Of a stretch of DNA of 64,000 nucleotides, positions 10,958-24,096 are shown in pieces (position 1 is the stretch's first letter; every line of letters starts with the position of its first letter). The position numbers and the translations under genes are program-made. Source of the stretch: Thermosediminibacterales bacterium (lineage in GTDB: Bacteria; Bacillota; Thermosediminibacteria; Koleobacterales; JARRCM01); NCBI GenBank assembly GCA_029982205.1, contig JARRCM010000007.1, forward strand, positions 1-64,000, given 5' to 3'. The notes under the pieces are model-generated. The model ran no database searches. It was not told where the DNA came from and saw only the letters and a program-made list of their open reading frames with translations.

Positions 10958-11599
10958 CTAATACACCTTTATTAAATCTCTTATATCATCAAGTCTTTTA
11001 GGGCCTATACCGGAAACTTCCGAAAGTTCCTCGATTGATTTAAACTTGCCGTGCTTTTCCCTGTAGTCAACAATTCTCTGGGCCAGAGCAGGCCCTATCC
11101 CGGGAAGTGTTTCCAGTTCAGAAACACCTGCACTATTAATGTTTATTCTTTCATCATCTTTAGTAGTAGAAGTATCAAATCTTTCCGGGGAAAGCTCTCC
11201 TTTTTTGGGTATATATATTTTTTCTTCATCTCTGAGCTTCTTTGCCAGGTTTACCGCATCAGGGTCCGCTTCTTCAAGAAAGCCTCCGGCTTTCTCTACC
11301 GCATCTATCACCCTATCTCCTTTTTCCATTGAATATACTCCTGGATTGGTTACCGCTCCGCTCACATGTACTATTATAAGTTCGGGAGTTTCTGGCTTTT
11401 GCCCTTCTGTTTCCACAGAAGCCAGTGTCTGAACAGCCGGCCCTGGTTCCAGTTTAAAGCTGTTAATAGCATCTTGGAGCTCGCTTTCCAGTTCTTTGAC
11501 AGCATTATATCTTTGATAAATCAATAAACCGGAAGCAACAATGAAAATTACAATCAAAGCCAGAACCAGAATTTGCTCTCTTCGGGTGAAGTCAAACAC
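10958..11599 (-). CDS. comEA: ComEA family helix-hairpin-helix DNA-binding protein
   Basis: SLBB domain (IIVHVSGAVTNPGVYSMEKGDRVIDAVEKAGGF) plus INSAGVSELETLPGIGPALAQRIVDYR HhH. Confidence 0.94.
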   Translation of the reverse strand: MFDFTRREQILVLALIVIFIVASGLLIYQRYNAVKELESELQDAINSFKLEPGPAVQTLASVETEGQKPETPELIIVHVSGAVTNPGVYSMEKGDRVIDAVEKAGGFLEEADPDAVNLAKKLRDEEKIYIPKKGELSPERFDTSTTKDDERININSAGVSELETLPGIGPALAQRIVDYREKHGKFKSIEELSEVSGIGPKRLDDIRDLIKVY

Positions 11600-11708
11600 T
11601 TTTGCTCACCTCAGCTGAATAAAAATAATCATGTTTCAATATATATTTTTCAATAATACTATGTTTTTCTCCTTCTAGTAAAAAAATAATAATGGAAAAA
11701 CTCCATTA

Positions 11709-14180
11709 TTATTTCACAACAATATTTACAAGTTTTTTCGGAACAACAATCGTTTTAACAATCTTTTTACCGTTTATATATGATTTTATCTTATCTTGTT
11801 CCAACACCGTTTGCTCTAAATCGGCTTTGGTGATGTCTGCCGGAACTAATATTTTATCTCTAACTTTACCGTTTACCTGAACCACTATTTCCAGTTCGTC
11901 CTTTTTGAGTGCTTCTTTATCATATTCCGGCCATGGCTGGCGGTGAACGCTATCTGTTTTACCTATCATTTCCCACATCTCCTCGGTTATATGAGGTGCA
12001 AAGGGAGCAAGTAATACTATAAGGTTTTCAACGGCTTCTGTCATTACTTTAATATTTATGTTTTCACCATCTTTGTAACGGTTCAAACCGTTTACCAGTT
12101 CCATTATAGCACTTATTGCAGTGTTGAAGTTAAATCTTTCTTCCATATCTTCTGTAACCTTTTTAATAGTATAATGCGTCAATCTCCTGAGTTCTTTGTC
12201 TTCACCTGTCAAACTGTCATCGTTTCTTTCTCTGTTTTTTTTCAGTAAATCCAGGTAATCTTCGATTAGACGATAAACCCTGTTTAAAAACCTAAACGAG
12301 CCTTCTACCCCCTGGTCACTCCATTCCAGGTCCCTCTCAGGAGGAGAAGCGAAAAGGATAAACAATCTTGCCGTATCTGCACCATAACGTTCCATTATAT
12401 CTTCAGGGCTTACCACATTCCCTTTAGATTTGGACATCTTTGCACCGTCTTTCAATACCATACCCTGAGTTAACAAGTTAGTAAAGGGCTCTTCCGCCTC
12501 AATAAGTCCAATGTCATGGAGAACTTTTGTAAAGAACCTAGCATACATCAAATGCAGAATTGCATGTTCTACTCCACCGATATATTGGTCAACAGGCATC
12601 CAGTAATTGACTTCATCTTTATTAAAAGGCCTGTCGGTAGTATGTGGACTGGTAAACCTCAAAAAATACCATGAAGAACACACAAAAGTATCCATAGTAT
12701 CTGTCTCCCGTTTGGCCGGTCCGCCGCATTTTGGGCACGTTGTGTTCAGAAACTCTTCACACTCTAATAAAGGTGAAACCCCTTTGGGATTAAACTCAAC
12801 ATTTTCAGGCAAAATGACCGGCAGGTCCTCTTCTGGAACCGGAACAGGGCCGCATTTTTCGCAGTAAACTATAGGAATAGGAGCACCCCAGTATCTCTGC
12901 CTTGAAATAAGCCAGTCTCTTAATCTATAATTAACTTTTCTCTTTCCTATACCTTCCTTTTCCATATATTCAGCTATAGCATTTTGAGCGTCATGATTAT
13001 CCATTCCGTTATACGGACCTGAATTAACTAAAACTCCTCTTCCGGGATAAGCCTCAGTCATTTTATCCAGTTCTAGTTTTTCTCCTTCTTTTGGCTGAAT
13101 AACTATACGAATGGGGAGATTATATTTTTTTGCAAATTCAAAGTCCCTCTGGTCATGTGCAGGAACTCCCATAACAGCACCTGTACCGTATTCCATCAAA
13201 ACATAGTTAGCTACGAGAATAGGAATCCTCTCACCGTTCATGGGATTTATTGCATAAGCACCTGTAAACAAACCTATTTTTTCTGTGCTTTCTGCTGTCC
13301 TTTCAATCTCACTTGCTTTTTCCATTTCTTTAATAAAAGCCCTAATCTCTTCTTCTTTATCGGTTCCTTCCACAAGTTTTAAAACCATTGGATGTTCAGG
13401 GGCTAAAACCATATATGTTACACCATAAATGGTATCATGACGAGTAGTAAATGCACGAATAAACTCACCCGTCTTTTCAACTTTAAACTTTATTTCGACA
13501 CCTTCACTGCGACCTATCCAGTTTTTTTGCATTATCTTAACTTTCTCAGGCCAACCGGAAAGTTTCTCAAGGTCCTGCAAAAGCCTTTCGGCATAATCGG
13601 TAATCTTGAAAAACCACTGGTTCAACCGTTTTTTCTCAACAACACTGCCACAGCGTTCACATTCTCCGTTAATGACCTGTTCATTTGCAAGGACGGTTGC
13701 ACATGAAGGACACCAATTTACAGCAGCTTCTTTTTTATATGCCAAACCCTTTTCATACAGCTTTAAAAACAGCCACTGTGTCCATTTATAATAGTTCTCA
13801 TGGCATGAAGCCACTTCTCTATCCCAGTCGTAACTTATGCCCAAGCCTATAAGCTGTTGTTTCATGTTTTTAATATTATCCCATGTCCATTTTGCGGGAT
13901 GTATTTGGTTTTTTATTGCCGCATTTTCAGCAGGCAGGCCGAAAGCGTCCCAACCCATAGGGTGTAAAACATTAAAACCCCGCATCTTTTTATACCTTGC
14001 CACCACATCTCCGATTGAATAGTTTCTCACATGACCCATATGAAGTTTTCCAGATGGATATGGAAACATTTCGAGCACATAGTACTTAGGTTTTTCGGAA
14101 TCAATAACGGTTTTATAAACGTCATCGTTTTTCCATTTTTTCTGCCACTTCTCCTCTATTTTATGAAAATTGTAAGCCAT
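11709..14180 (-). CDS. leuS: Leucyl-tRNA synthetase
   Basis: [21 protein letters not shown] (HIGH), [15 protein letters not shown] (KMSKS); start refined to [16 protein letters not shown] at 14180. Confidence 0.97.
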   Translation of the reverse strand: MAYNFHKIEEKWQKKWKNDDVYKTVIDSEKPKYYVLEMFPYPSGKLHMGHVRNYSIGDVVARYKKMRGFNVLHPMGWDAFGLPAENAAIKNQIHPAKWTWDNIKNMKQQLIGLGISYDWDREVASCHENYYKWTQWLFLKLYEKGLAYKKEAAVNWCPSCATVLANEQVINGECERCGSVVEKKRLNQWFFKITDYAERLLQDLEKLSGWPEKVKIMQKNWIGRSEGVEIKFKVEKTGEFIRAFTTRHDTIYGVTYMVLAPEHPMVLKLVEGTDKEEEIRAFIKEMEKASEIERTAESTEKIGLFTGAYAINPMNGERIPILVANYVLMEYGTGAVMGVPAHDQRDFEFAKKYNLPIRIVIQPKEGEKLELDKMTEAYPGRGVLVNSGPYNGMDNHDAQNAIAEYMEKEGIGKRKVNYRLRDWLISRQRYWGAPIPIVYCEKCGPVPVPEEDLPVILPENVEFNPKGVSPLLECEEFLNTTCPKCGGPAKRETDTMDTFVCSSWYFLRFTSPHTTDRPFNKDEVNYWMPVDQYIGGVEHAILHLMYARFFTKVLHDIGLIEAEEPFTNLLTQGMVLKDGAKMSKSKGNVVSPEDIMERYGADTARLFILFASPPERDLEWSDQGVEGSFRFLNRVYRLIEDYLDLLKKNRERNDDSLTGEDKELRRLTHYTIKKVTEDMEERFNFNTAISAIMELVNGLNRYKDGENINIKVMTEAVENLIVLLAPFAPHITEEMWEMIGKTDSVHRQPWPEYDKEALKKDELEIVVQVNGKVRDKILVPADITKADLEQTVLEQDKIKSYINGKKIVKTIVVPKKLVNIVVK

Positions 14181-14254
14181 ATCCTCACTCCTCCTCCTAT
14201 ATGTAAAAACTTCTGTATATAATAAAAACACAAAAATTAACAATAATAAAAAAA

Positions 14255-14279
14255 CCCTCTTCCCTATTAGGGACGAGAG
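14255..14279 (-). terminator. T-box-associated intrinsic terminator
   Basis: Minus strand CTCtcgTCCCTaatAGGGAagaGGG followed by TTTTTTT; overlaps the 3' arm of the antiterminator. Confidence 0.85.
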
Positions 14280-14309
14280 TCCTCGTGGTACCACCCTAAT
14301 TGGTAAAAA

Positions 14310-14385
<76 letters not shown>

Positions 14386-14543
14386 ACGTTTTTACCCACT
14401 CTAGTGCACTATAACGGGTGCTGCCGAGTCAGCAATTGAGGCGAGTTCGATGGTGTTACCTGCTGATTCGCACCTACCATCAGCTCTCTGAAAGGTTTTT
14501 CACCAATCTACTACTCCTCATATACCTTTATGGGATATATCAT

Positions 14544-14572
14544 ATTATAAAAAATTTCAATTTAAATGTCAA
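14544..14572 (-). promoter_or_regulatory. Consensus sigma-A promoter for the T-box/tRNA-Ala/leuS transcript
   Basis: Minus strand TTGACA - 17 nt - TATAAT, with the -35 just inside the rsfS-leuS intergenic region. Confidence 0.85.
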
Positions 14573-14912
14573 GTTCAATTGTTTCAGCATCGGCCCAAAC
14601 CCTCTCAAGGTCATAAAAACTCCGCTCTTTTTCATGAAATATGTGGACTACAACATCCCCGTAATCTAGCAATATCCATCGAGCATCATTATATCCTTCT
14701 TTATGTAAAATGTCAACCCCGTTCTCTTGAAGTCTTTCTTCGACTTCATCAGCTAAGGCTTTAACCTGAACAGTTGATGTTCCGCTTGCAATCACAAAAT
14801 AGTCTGCTATGAGTGAAACATTATAAATACCTAATACTACTATGTCCTTTGCTTTTTTGTCATCTAAAGCTTTTGCAGCAATTTCAGCTACTCTTCTGGA
14901 GTTTTCAATCAA
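14562..14912 (-). CDS. rsfS: Ribosomal silencing factor RsfS
   Basis: DIVVLGIYNVSLIADYFVIASGTSTVQVKALADEVEERLQENG ... ARWILLDYGDVVVHIFHEKERSFYDLERVWADA. Confidence 0.95.
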   Translation of the reverse strand: MIENSRRVAEIAAKALDDKKAKDIVVLGIYNVSLIADYFVIASGTSTVQVKALADEVEERLQENGVDILHKEGYNDARWILLDYGDVVVHIFHEKERSFYDLERVWADAETIELDI

Positions 14913-14993
14913 TTAACTTCCCTCCTATTGTTATCTCTTGATTAAAAATGCCCAATATTTACTAATAATATTCTCTATTAATCTCAGGAATCC

Positions 14994-15020
14994 CTTTTTT
15001 GATTTTGTCAATCAAAAAAG
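14994..15020. terminator. Bidirectional hairpin terminator
   Basis: cttttttgatt-ttgtc-aatcaaaaaag at the 3' end of the antiporter gene. Confidence 0.6.
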
Positions 15021-15964
15021 ATTATTACTAAAATCCATAAATATAATAAATAGGCAGATAAAAGTATTCCACCTTCCCATCGTTCGATCTTTCTATCGGA
15101 AAATCCAGTAATCATAAGTAATACCATCATTATTAAAGAAATCGGAAAATCAAAAATTATGGCCTGGGGAGATATTTTTAGAGGGTTTATTGTTGCAGCA
15201 CTCCCCAACACCATAAGCAGGTTTAAAATGTTCGCACCTAATATGTTCCCCACTGATATGCTCTGAAACCCCTTTATAGTAGCAGCTATTGAAGTAATCA
15301 ATTCAGGCATGGAGGTCCCCATGGCTATCATCGTCAGACTTATAACTCTTTCCGGCACTCCGATAATATAAGCAATTTTCACCCCATTATCTACAGCTAA
15401 ATTTGCTCCAAAAAACACACCCGCTGCTCCAATTATAAATTTTAAAATGCAGTTTATAAGATTGCCTTTAGAAACCATTATACCATAATGATTGTTTTTA
15501 TTGCCCTGAATTTCTATAAAATTAATCAACACATAAAAAACTGACATTATTAATAAAATCATACCCTCTAAACTTGATATGACATGATTTTTAGAAAAAT
15601 AAAATGTAAGCATCCATGCCACGATCATCATAAATCCTTTATAGGTAAAAGACCTCCGTTCAATATGTATTGGTTTTATAAGGGATACTGTTCCTAAAAT
15701 CAAGCCGATATTGCATATTGTCGAACCAACGGCATTTCCAATCGCCATGCCAGGATGACCATCCAAGGAGGCAAAAGAAGAAACCACCAATTCCGGAAGG
15801 GTTGTAGCAAAACTTACAATCGTTGCTCCAATTACGATCTTTGGAATACCTGTGGAATCAGCCATCCATACCGCCGATTCCACAAACCAATCAGCCCCTT
15901 TTACAATCAAAACTAATCCCACAAAAAACATAATAAACACTGGTAGGTTTAACAACATTTTCAA
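15008..15964 (-). CDS. Calcium/sodium antiporter (CaCA family, YrbG-like)
   Basis: GADWFVESAVWMADSTGIPKIVIGATIVSFATTLPELVVS and repeat AMGTSMPELITSIAATIKG...VGNILGANILNLLMVLG. Confidence 0.92.
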   Translation of the reverse strand: MKMLLNLPVFIMFFVGLVLIVKGADWFVESAVWMADSTGIPKIVIGATIVSFATTLPELVVSSFASLDGHPGMAIGNAVGSTICNIGLILGTVSLIKPIHIERRSFTYKGFMMIVAWMLTFYFSKNHVISSLEGMILLIMSVFYVLINFIEIQGNKNNHYGIMVSKGNLINCILKFIIGAAGVFFGANLAVDNGVKIAYIIGVPERVISLTMIAMGTSMPELITSIAATIKGFQSISVGNILGANILNLLMVLGSAATINPLKISPQAIIFDFPISLIMMVLLMITGFSDRKIERWEGGILLSAYLLYLWILVIIFFD

Positions 15965-16037
15965 ATACCTCCTAGTTTATACTATTAAAGTTTATTTTGA
16001 GGTATTTGAAAACATTACAAAAATGTTCCAATAAACA

Positions 16038-16667
16038 TTAAAACAATTTAAGAACACCTATTAGTATTAATATAGTTCCAGAAATCAACGAGGACCCCAC
16101 TTTCAAATTAATAAACCTTTTATTTATTCCAATATTCAAACCTGTGATTACAGCAATAAAGTTTATTAAACCCACTATTAGAATGGTAAACACCAGGTTG
16201 AATCTTGCTACTGCCGCACCAAATCCTGCTCCAAAAGCATCAAGAGCCAGGGCAGTTCCTAAAAACCACGCTTCTTTTGAGTCAATACTGCCTGAAACAT
16301 CCATATCAGCAGCCATAGGTTCAATCAGAATATTTATTACTATTCCAAAATGCTTTATTTGGAGATTTGCAAGAGTTTTAGTTTCATCAGTTTTACGTAT
16401 TTCTGAAAAATAAGATTTGAAAACGATCATTATTCCCAGTACTATTAACATCGTAGCTCCAAACGTTTTCGCTGATTCAAAAGGGAAAAACAAAGAAAAC
16501 CAGCGGCCAAAAGCCATTGATGTTGCTAAAGCTATAACAGTTGCTAAATCAATAATTATTAAAGACAGTAAAGGTATTTTGATGTTTCTTAATCCATAAG
16601 TTACCCCTGTAGCGAATCCATCAATACTTATTGCTAAAGCAAGGAGTAGTATAGAGGCAAAATTCAT
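16038..16667 (-). CDS. ytaF: Sporulation membrane protein YtaF (MntP-like)
   Basis: SIDGFATGVTYGLRNIKIPLLSLIIID... ALALDAFGAGFGAA repeats. Confidence 0.85.
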   Translation of the reverse strand: MNFASILLLALAISIDGFATGVTYGLRNIKIPLLSLIIIDLATVIALATSMAFGRWFSLFFPFESAKTFGATMLIVLGIMIVFKSYFSEIRKTDETKTLANLQIKHFGIVINILIEPMAADMDVSGSIDSKEAWFLGTALALDAFGAGFGAAVARFNLVFTILIVGLINFIAVITGLNIGINKRFINLKVGSSLISGTILILIGVLKLF

Positions 16668-16747
16668 GCTGCCAACACCCTTTCAAATTTTAATCAACAT
16701 ACATTTATATATTATGAATAATTCTTTAAAAGGGTGTAAAACATTAA

Positions 16748-17653
16748 TCAAGACAGCTTTTTAAAAGTTTTTATATCCAGTTCAGTTATTAAAACCCCGA
16801 AAAGAATAAAACTACATCCTATTATCATTCGCAGAGTTATTACTTCTTTCCAAAATATATAAGAAAACAGGACTGCAAAAACAGCTTCCATGCAGAGAAT
16901 GACTGCAGCATGAGTTGAGGATGTATACTTTTGTGCCACCGTTTGAACTAAAAAAGCCAATGTGGTGCAGAATACAACTGCATAAAGAATAGCTATCCAA
17001 AGTTTACCTGAAATCTGTGTTGGAATAGGTTCAAACAGCAAGGCCAGTATCAAACTGGCTGCTCCCGTAAAACCCACTTGGATAACCGAAAGAACCACAG
17101 GGTCATTTTGTTGTGTAAAAATTCCTATAGACACTATCTGGGCAGCAAAGAAAAACGCACAGATCAAAGTTAAAAAATCTCCAAAATTTAATCCAACATA
17201 TTTATCGAAAGATAATATACCCATCCCTAATAAAGCAGCAAAAGCGCCAATAACAGGTGACCAACCCGGAAAATCCTTGGTCACAAAATAATAAATAAAA
17301 GGAACGATTATCACATTAATACCTGTAATAAACCCGGATTTGCCAGGTGTTGTGTAAAGAAGGCCTATTGTTTGAGTCAGAAATGACATAAAAAGAAAAA
17401 AACCTATAATACAGCCTGCCTTTATTTCTTTTAAATCAGCCATTCTTATTTTTTTCCAAAAAACAATTGATAGAAGCACAAATGAAAGGATGAACCTGAT
17501 TCCTAAATAATAAAAGGGAGTTATATAATTAAGAGCCTCTTTCATTATAACAAAGTTTGAACCCCACACAACCGTTATCATCAACATAGAAAAATCTGCG
17601 ATATGACTAGCCTTGATTTTAGCAGGTTTAAACATAACTGCTTTTTGTTTCAT
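16748..17653 (-). CDS. DMT/EamA family transporter
   Basis: VVWGSNFVIMKEAL...YLGIRFILSF and second EamA repeat ending AVLFSYIFWKEVITLRMIIGCSFILFGVLI. Confidence 0.9.
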   Translation of the reverse strand: MKQKAVMFKPAKIKASHIADFSMLMITVVWGSNFVIMKEALNYITPFYYLGIRFILSFVLLSIVFWKKIRMADLKEIKAGCIIGFFLFMSFLTQTIGLLYTTPGKSGFITGINVIIVPFIYYFVTKDFPGWSPVIGAFAALLGMGILSFDKYVGLNFGDFLTLICAFFFAAQIVSIGIFTQQNDPVVLSVIQVGFTGAASLILALLFEPIPTQISGKLWIAILYAVVFCTTLAFLVQTVAQKYTSSTHAAVILCMEAVFAVLFSYIFWKEVITLRMIIGCSFILFGVLITELDIKTFKKLS

Positions 17654-17714
17654 TATGTAACCTCCTTTGCCTTCATGCTTTCTTCAACCCACTGCCAGTC
17701 AGCTGAAAGGTGAA

Positions 17715-17743
17715 CAAAAAAACATCTCCCAAATTAGGAGATG
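17715..17743 (-). terminator. Intrinsic terminator after the LCP gene
   Basis: Minus strand CATCTCC-taatttg-GGAGATG-TTTTTTT. Confidence 0.7.
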
Positions 17744-17761
17744 GGGATTTAATATCGTTTT

Positions 17762-18952
17762 TTATATACGGTCTTTTCCAACAATCACCACAACATCACT
17801 GCTTAATTTGTTTGAATCTTCTGCTATAAAATCTACACTTTTAACAATCTTAGCCACTTTTTTAGCTGCATCAATTTCACCACTTTTATAAATAACCTTA
17901 GTTCTTTCATAATCAAAATTATCGGCATTTCCTACTTTAACTACTTGAAAACCTTTTTGTTTTAGGCTTAAAGCAATATTGCTGGCAGCTCCTGAAACAC
18001 CGTTACCGTTTAAAACCTGAACAGTTATATTCATGTTTTCGGGGTCAATATCTCTGAAAAACTCGTCAACTATTTCCTGGGTTTTATCTTCATCAGCAAA
18101 AAAGTAGCTAATACCATTGATATAATCATCTATACCCGGAACTACCGCCATCTGTATTTTATCAATATTAACCGTTCTGGCCATGTTAGCATATTTTATA
18201 ATTTCTCCTGGCTCCATGTCTGTCTCAATATAGGAAGTTAAGGTTTTTGCAATTTTCGGTAGTTTCAAGACGCTTCCAGGCTGCAAGAGTTTTCTCGCAA
18301 AGGCCTCTAAAAATTTTTGCTGGGCCTGAATACGGCCAATGTCTCCATTTGGGTACCTGCGGTATCTAACAAACTGTTCTGCTTTATCACCGTCTAAAAG
18401 CTGGAGACCTTCATCCAGATGAATGTGGAGGTTGCCGGCATCATCATCATAATGCATGGGGCGTTCTACATAGATTTCCACTCCATCAAGATCGTCAACT
18501 ATTTGTTTAAAACCCTGATAATCTATTTTGATATAATGATGTATAGGTATGTCTAAGAAATTCTTAACGGTTTTTATAGCCAGTTCAGGACCTCCATATG
18601 CATTGGCAGCATTTATCTTATCAAATCCATGGCCTGGTATTATTACACGAGTATCTCTGGGAATTGATAAAAGTTTAACATCTTTCGTATCTTGGTCAAA
18701 ACTTACAACGAAAATCGTATCAGACCGTTTATGAGAATTGGGGACCCCTATAATCCCCGCATCTACTCCCAAAACTAAAATATTAATTTTTTTATCCGAA
18801 GAATTATTCGGCATGTCGGTTTCCCTGTCAACACCCTTTGAAACGTTTATATCATTAGGCCCAAAGCTTTTTAAATAAACATAAAAACCTGTTCCTATAG
18901 CCAGCAAAAAACAAAACAATACAAACAAAATTATATAAACAGGTTTCTTCAC
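17762..18952 (-). CDS. LCP (LytR-CpsA-Psr) family protein with LytR_C domain
   Basis: NILVLGVDAG...RSDTIFVVSFDQDTKDVKLLSIPRDTRVIIPGHGFDKINAANAYGG; C-terminal VQVLNGNGVSGAA. Confidence 0.94.
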   Translation of the reverse strand: MKKPVYIILFVLFCFLLAIGTGFYVYLKSFGPNDINVSKGVDRETDMPNNSSDKKINILVLGVDAGIIGVPNSHKRSDTIFVVSFDQDTKDVKLLSIPRDTRVIIPGHGFDKINAANAYGGPELAIKTVKNFLDIPIHHYIKIDYQGFKQIVDDLDGVEIYVERPMHYDDDAGNLHIHLDEGLQLLDGDKAEQFVRYRRYPNGDIGRIQAQQKFLEAFARKLLQPGSVLKLPKIAKTLTSYIETDMEPGEIIKYANMARTVNIDKIQMAVVPGIDDYINGISYFFADEDKTQEIVDEFFRDIDPENMNITVQVLNGNGVSGAASNIALSLKQKGFQVVKVGNADNFDYERTKVIYKSGEIDAAKKVAKIVKSVDFIAEDSNKLSSDVVVIVGKDRI

Positions 18953-18974
18953 CGATACTCCCCCTTGTAGAAAT

Positions 18975-19547
18975 TTAGTTTCCCATTTTCATTAGTATGT
19001 CATTACGTGCGATAACTGTTTTAGGATGAATCAACCAATTATTGTCAATCACGTATTTCAAAGTATTGTTAAAGGCAAAAAGACATGCTTTGTCAAGATT
19101 CTCAAACGCCAGTTTCCTCAAAGCATCAACACCAGGGAAATCCCTGTCAGGTTCAACATAATCGGCCAAATAAACTATTTTATCTAAAACACTCATATTT
19201 TGGTCACCGGTGGTATGAATTTCGATTGCCCTAATTATTTCTATATCATCAACTCCAAATATATGTTTAGCCATCTGTGCGCCCACCGGACCATGTATAA
19301 GTTGAGGCTGTTGTTTTGATACACTGTCTAATAATATATCAAAATCAACAGCTTTTTTCAACAGTTGCTCATCTGTAAACCCTTTTGCGCAATCATGTAA
19401 CAGCCCGGCCACTGCGGCCTTCTCCGTTTCTGCTTTATAGACTTTTGCCAACTTTATCGCTGTTTTTTCAACACCAATGGAATGCTTTAAAAGTTTATCA
19501 TTTATAATGTTTTTAAGTATTTTCAAGATTCGATTTCTGTCTAACAT
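18975..19547 (-). CDS. yqeK: HD-domain bis(5'-nucleosyl)-tetraphosphatase YqeK
   Basis: KHSIGVEKTAIKLAKVYKAETEKAAVAGLLHDCAKG ... IVYLADYVEPDRDFPGVDALR; follows nadD. Confidence 0.94.
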   Translation of the reverse strand: MLDRNRILKILKNIINDKLLKHSIGVEKTAIKLAKVYKAETEKAAVAGLLHDCAKGFTDEQLLKKAVDFDILLDSVSKQQPQLIHGPVGAQMAKHIFGVDDIEIIRAIEIHTTGDQNMSVLDKIVYLADYVEPDRDFPGVDALRKLAFENLDKACLFAFNNTLKYVIDNNWLIHPKTVIARNDILMKMGN

Positions 19548-19558
19548 AACCCCACCAA

Positions 19559-20164
19559 TCACTTATAAAGGTTATTTTTTAAAATATAATATTCTACACT
19601 CTCTGGAAGGAGATACTTAATAGGTCTGCCTTCACTAACCCGCCGTCGTATATCGGTGGATGAAATGGCCATTGCCGGAACTTCAACCAGAAAAATCTTC
19701 TGACTGTAAGTTTTCTCTATTTCAGCTATTTTCTTGTTAAGTTCAGGAATTTCATACCCGGGCCGGGTCGCTGCAACGAATTTACACATCGCCAAAAGCC
19801 TGTCCACTTCCTTCCAGGTCAGGATCTCTAATACAGCATCTGCGCCTGTAATAAAATACAATTCAGTATCTGTAGGAAAACGTTTCTCTAATTCTTTAAT
19901 TGTATCAACGGTATAACTAAAACCTTGACGTTCGATCTCAATTCTCGACACTTCAAAAAAAGGATTTGTTACTGTAGCTAAAACCGTCATGAGATAACGA
20001 TGCTGTGGATCGGTAATTTTATACCTTTTTTTATGAGGAGGGTTACCGGCAGGTACAAACATAACATAATCTAAATTGAATTCAGCCCTTACTCCTTCGG
20101 CTGTAACAAGATGCCCGTAGTGTATGGGGTCAAAGGTCCCTCCCATAATTCCAATTTTGGACAT
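19559..20164 (-). CDS. nadD: Nicotinate-nucleotide adenylyltransferase
   Basis: [23 protein letters not shown] ... [21 protein letters not shown]. Confidence 0.96.
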   Translation of the reverse strand: MSKIGIMGGTFDPIHYGHLVTAEGVRAEFNLDYVMFVPAGNPPHKKRYKITDPQHRYLMTVLATVTNPFFEVSRIEIERQGFSYTVDTIKELEKRFPTDTELYFITGADAVLEILTWKEVDRLLAMCKFVAATRPGYEIPELNKKIAEIEKTYSQKIFLVEVPAMAISSTDIRRRVSEGRPIKYLLPESVEYYILKNNLYK

Positions 20165-20302
20165 TTTATCCCTCATTCCGCTTTTTATTTCATAAAAGCT
20201 TTATTAATATTATACCGAACATTTTGTCTACGGTAAATACCAATTAATTGCATTGCATCGGACATAACATAATTTAAGGGCAGTTACACTGCCCTTCTAA
20301 AA

Positions 20303-20503
20303 TTATATTATTTTTTTAATATCATCTCTTTCCTTTCTAACCTTTCGACGCCTAAGTTCATAGTCAGGATCGCCTTTTTTCCAGCCCTGGCGGCTTTTCT
20401 CTTTTGGAATTGATACTTTATCACTTATTATGAATTCATTTCTCATCAAACAATAATAAATGTCTTGATTTTGTTTACAGTTACCGCAATTAAGACATTC
20501 CAT
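20303..20503 (-). CDS. Small Cys-containing hypothetical protein
   Basis: 66 aa, MECLNCGNCKQNQDIYYCLMRN N-terminus; RBS gaggtaag upstream. Confidence 0.65.
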   Translation of the reverse strand: MECLNCGNCKQNQDIYYCLMRNEFIISDKVSIPKEKSRQGWKKGDPDYELRRRKVRKERDDIKKII

Positions 20504-20547
20504 GTTTTACTCTTACCTCCAGTTTGTTATAAACAAAATCTTACACT

Positions 20548-22688
<2,141 letters not shown>

Positions 22689-22774
22689 TCAGTTTCTCCC
22701 CAATGCAACGGTCGTTATTCATATTTAAATTATTCTACATTTTCATTCATTTCCCTTCAAAAATTAAACATAAT

Positions 22775-22801
22775 AAAAATCCCGGTTTGCCCGGGATTTT
22801 T
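22775..22801 (-). terminator. Intrinsic terminator after rpmA
   Basis: aaaaatcccgg-tttgc-ccgggattttt inverted repeat. Confidence 0.8.
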
Positions 22802-22802
22802 G

Positions 22803-23099
22803 TTATGAAGATGCAACCGCTTCTTCAGGGTATACACTTACCTTTTTACCGTTTTTTCCATTTCTTTCAAAACTTACAAATCCATCAATTTTCGCAAAAA
22901 GTGTATCATCACCGCCACGGCCAACATTTAGGCCCGGCTTAACCTTTGTACCTCGCTGTCTAACCAAAATACTGCCTGCAGTAACGAATTGACCGTCATG
23001 ACGTTTTACTCCTAACCTCTTAGAAATGCTGTCACGACCGTTTCTCGAACTGCCCACACCTTTTTTATGAGCAAAAAGCTGAAGATCAAACTTAAACAT
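22803..23099 (-). CDS. rpmA: 50S ribosomal protein L27
   Basis: [39 protein letters not shown]...[15 protein letters not shown], with the cleavable N-terminal extension typical of Firmicutes. Confidence 0.97.
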   Translation of the reverse strand: MFKFDLQLFAHKKGVGSSRNGRDSISKRLGVKRHDGQFVTAGSILVRQRGTKVKPGLNVGRGGDDTLFAKIDGFVSFERNGKNGKKVSVYPEEAVASS

Positions 23100-23112
23100 T
23101 CAAAACACCTCC

Positions 23113-23433
23113 TTAATCAACAACCTCTATATATTCAGGATAGTTTTTCTTCGTTTCTCTAATTCCTATGAGCATAGTATTAACAATAATTTCTGCCTTA
23201 GACCGAACATCATTATCCATTTCAGGTAAACGGCACACAAGCAGCCCGTCGCTGTTCTTGAAATCAAGTTTAAGATTTAAAAGTTTTTTCAAGCTGAGCA
23301 CAGCAGTTAAAGTCAATGCTGATACAGCAGCACATACAATATCTTGGCCATGAGGCGCAAAACCAGCATGCCCTTCTACTGAAAAACCCAATATTCTGTT
23401 TTGCCTATCCCTTTCAATCTTCAACTTAATCAT
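23113..23433 (-). CDS. prp: Ribosomal-processing cysteine protease Prp
   Basis: FSVEGHAGFAPHGQDIVCAAVSALT; between rplU and rpmA. Confidence 0.95.
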   Translation of the reverse strand: MIKLKIERDRQNRILGFSVEGHAGFAPHGQDIVCAAVSALTLTAVLSLKKLLNLKLDFKNSDGLLVCRLPEMDNDVRSKAEIIVNTMLIGIRETKKNYPEYIEVVD

Positions 23434-23439
23434 ATTATC

Positions 23440-23751
23440 CTAAGCATGAATCTTTTCAATCTGAATCTTTGTATAAGGCTGTCTGTGACCCTGTTTTCTC
23501 CGGTAGTTCTTTTTGGGTTTGTACTTAAAAACAATAATCTTTTTACCTTTACCCTGTTCCAAAACCTTTGCAGTAACTTTTGCACCTTCAACAACCGGAG
23601 TCCCTACTTTAAATTCTTTGTCGTCATGAACGGCCAAAACCTTATCAAACTCAATTATTTCTCCTTCTGAAACCGGTAACTTTTCTACTCTTAACACATC
23701 ACCTTCAGAAACACGGTACTGCTTTCCACCAGTTTCTATAACAGCAAACAT
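23440..23751 (-). CDS. rplU: 50S ribosomal protein L21
   Basis: [25 protein letters not shown]... [25 protein letters not shown]. Confidence 0.97.
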   Translation of the reverse strand: MFAVIETGGKQYRVSEGDVLRVEKLPVSEGEIIEFDKVLAVHDDKEFKVGTPVVEGAKVTAKVLEQGKGKKIIVFKYKPKKNYRRKQGHRQPYTKIQIEKIHA

Positions 23752-23764
23752 GCAAACACCTCCT

Positions 23765-23850
23765 CAATCCAGTCTCGCCGGAGTACAGGTAGCAAAAGCT
23801 TTACAAACCTGCTCCGTGCGGCCCCAAGCGGCTGCAACCGCCTAAAATAT
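23765..23850 (-). promoter_or_regulatory. Putative L21 (rplU) ribosomal protein leader
   Basis: Structured leader on minus strand, GCGGTTGCAGCCGC and GGAGCAGGTTTGTAAAGCTTTTGCTACCTGTACTCC hairpins directly upstream of rplU. Confidence 0.6.
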
Positions 23851-23877
23851 TTTAGCATATAAAACTATGGGTGTCAA
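23849..23877 (-). promoter_or_regulatory. Sigma-A promoter for rplU-prp-rpmA
   Basis: Minus strand TTGACA - 17 nt - TAAAAT. Confidence 0.7.
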
Positions 23878-23959
23878 ACAAAATAAAGAACACTTGAAGT
23901 AACAATATTTTCTATATTCCATATTATATTATTAGAAAATCTTTTAAGGAGGGATTAGA

Positions 23960-24049
23960 ATGGGATGGTTTGGAGGAGGTATTGGTTACAACTATGATTT
24001 GCTTTTGATTGTATTTTTGATTCTTATTCTTATAATCATTATTAACTAG
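23960..24049 (+). CDS. 29-aa glycine/hydrophobic membrane micropeptide (YjcZ-like class)
   Basis: aaggaggg RBS; MGWFGGGIGYNYDLLLIVFLILILIIIIN*; followed by strong terminator. Confidence 0.75.
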   Translation: MGWFGGGIGYNYDLLLIVFLILILIIIIN

Positions 24050-24061
24050 TTATATAAGGCC

Positions 24062-24093
24062 AAAAAGATAACGGTAACAACCGTTATCTTTTT
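24062..24093. terminator. Bidirectional terminator
   Basis: aaaaagataacggt-aaca-accgttatcttttt 14-bp stem. Confidence 0.85.
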
Positions 24094-24096
24094 AAT

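Noticed and set aside
14441-14445. Reading the T-box specifier as GCC (Ala), which would match the embedded tRNA-Ala
   Set aside because: The specifier codon directly follows the conserved GAA of the specifier loop, giving CUC (Leu), matching the downstream leuS; GCC is offset and partly in the basal helix.
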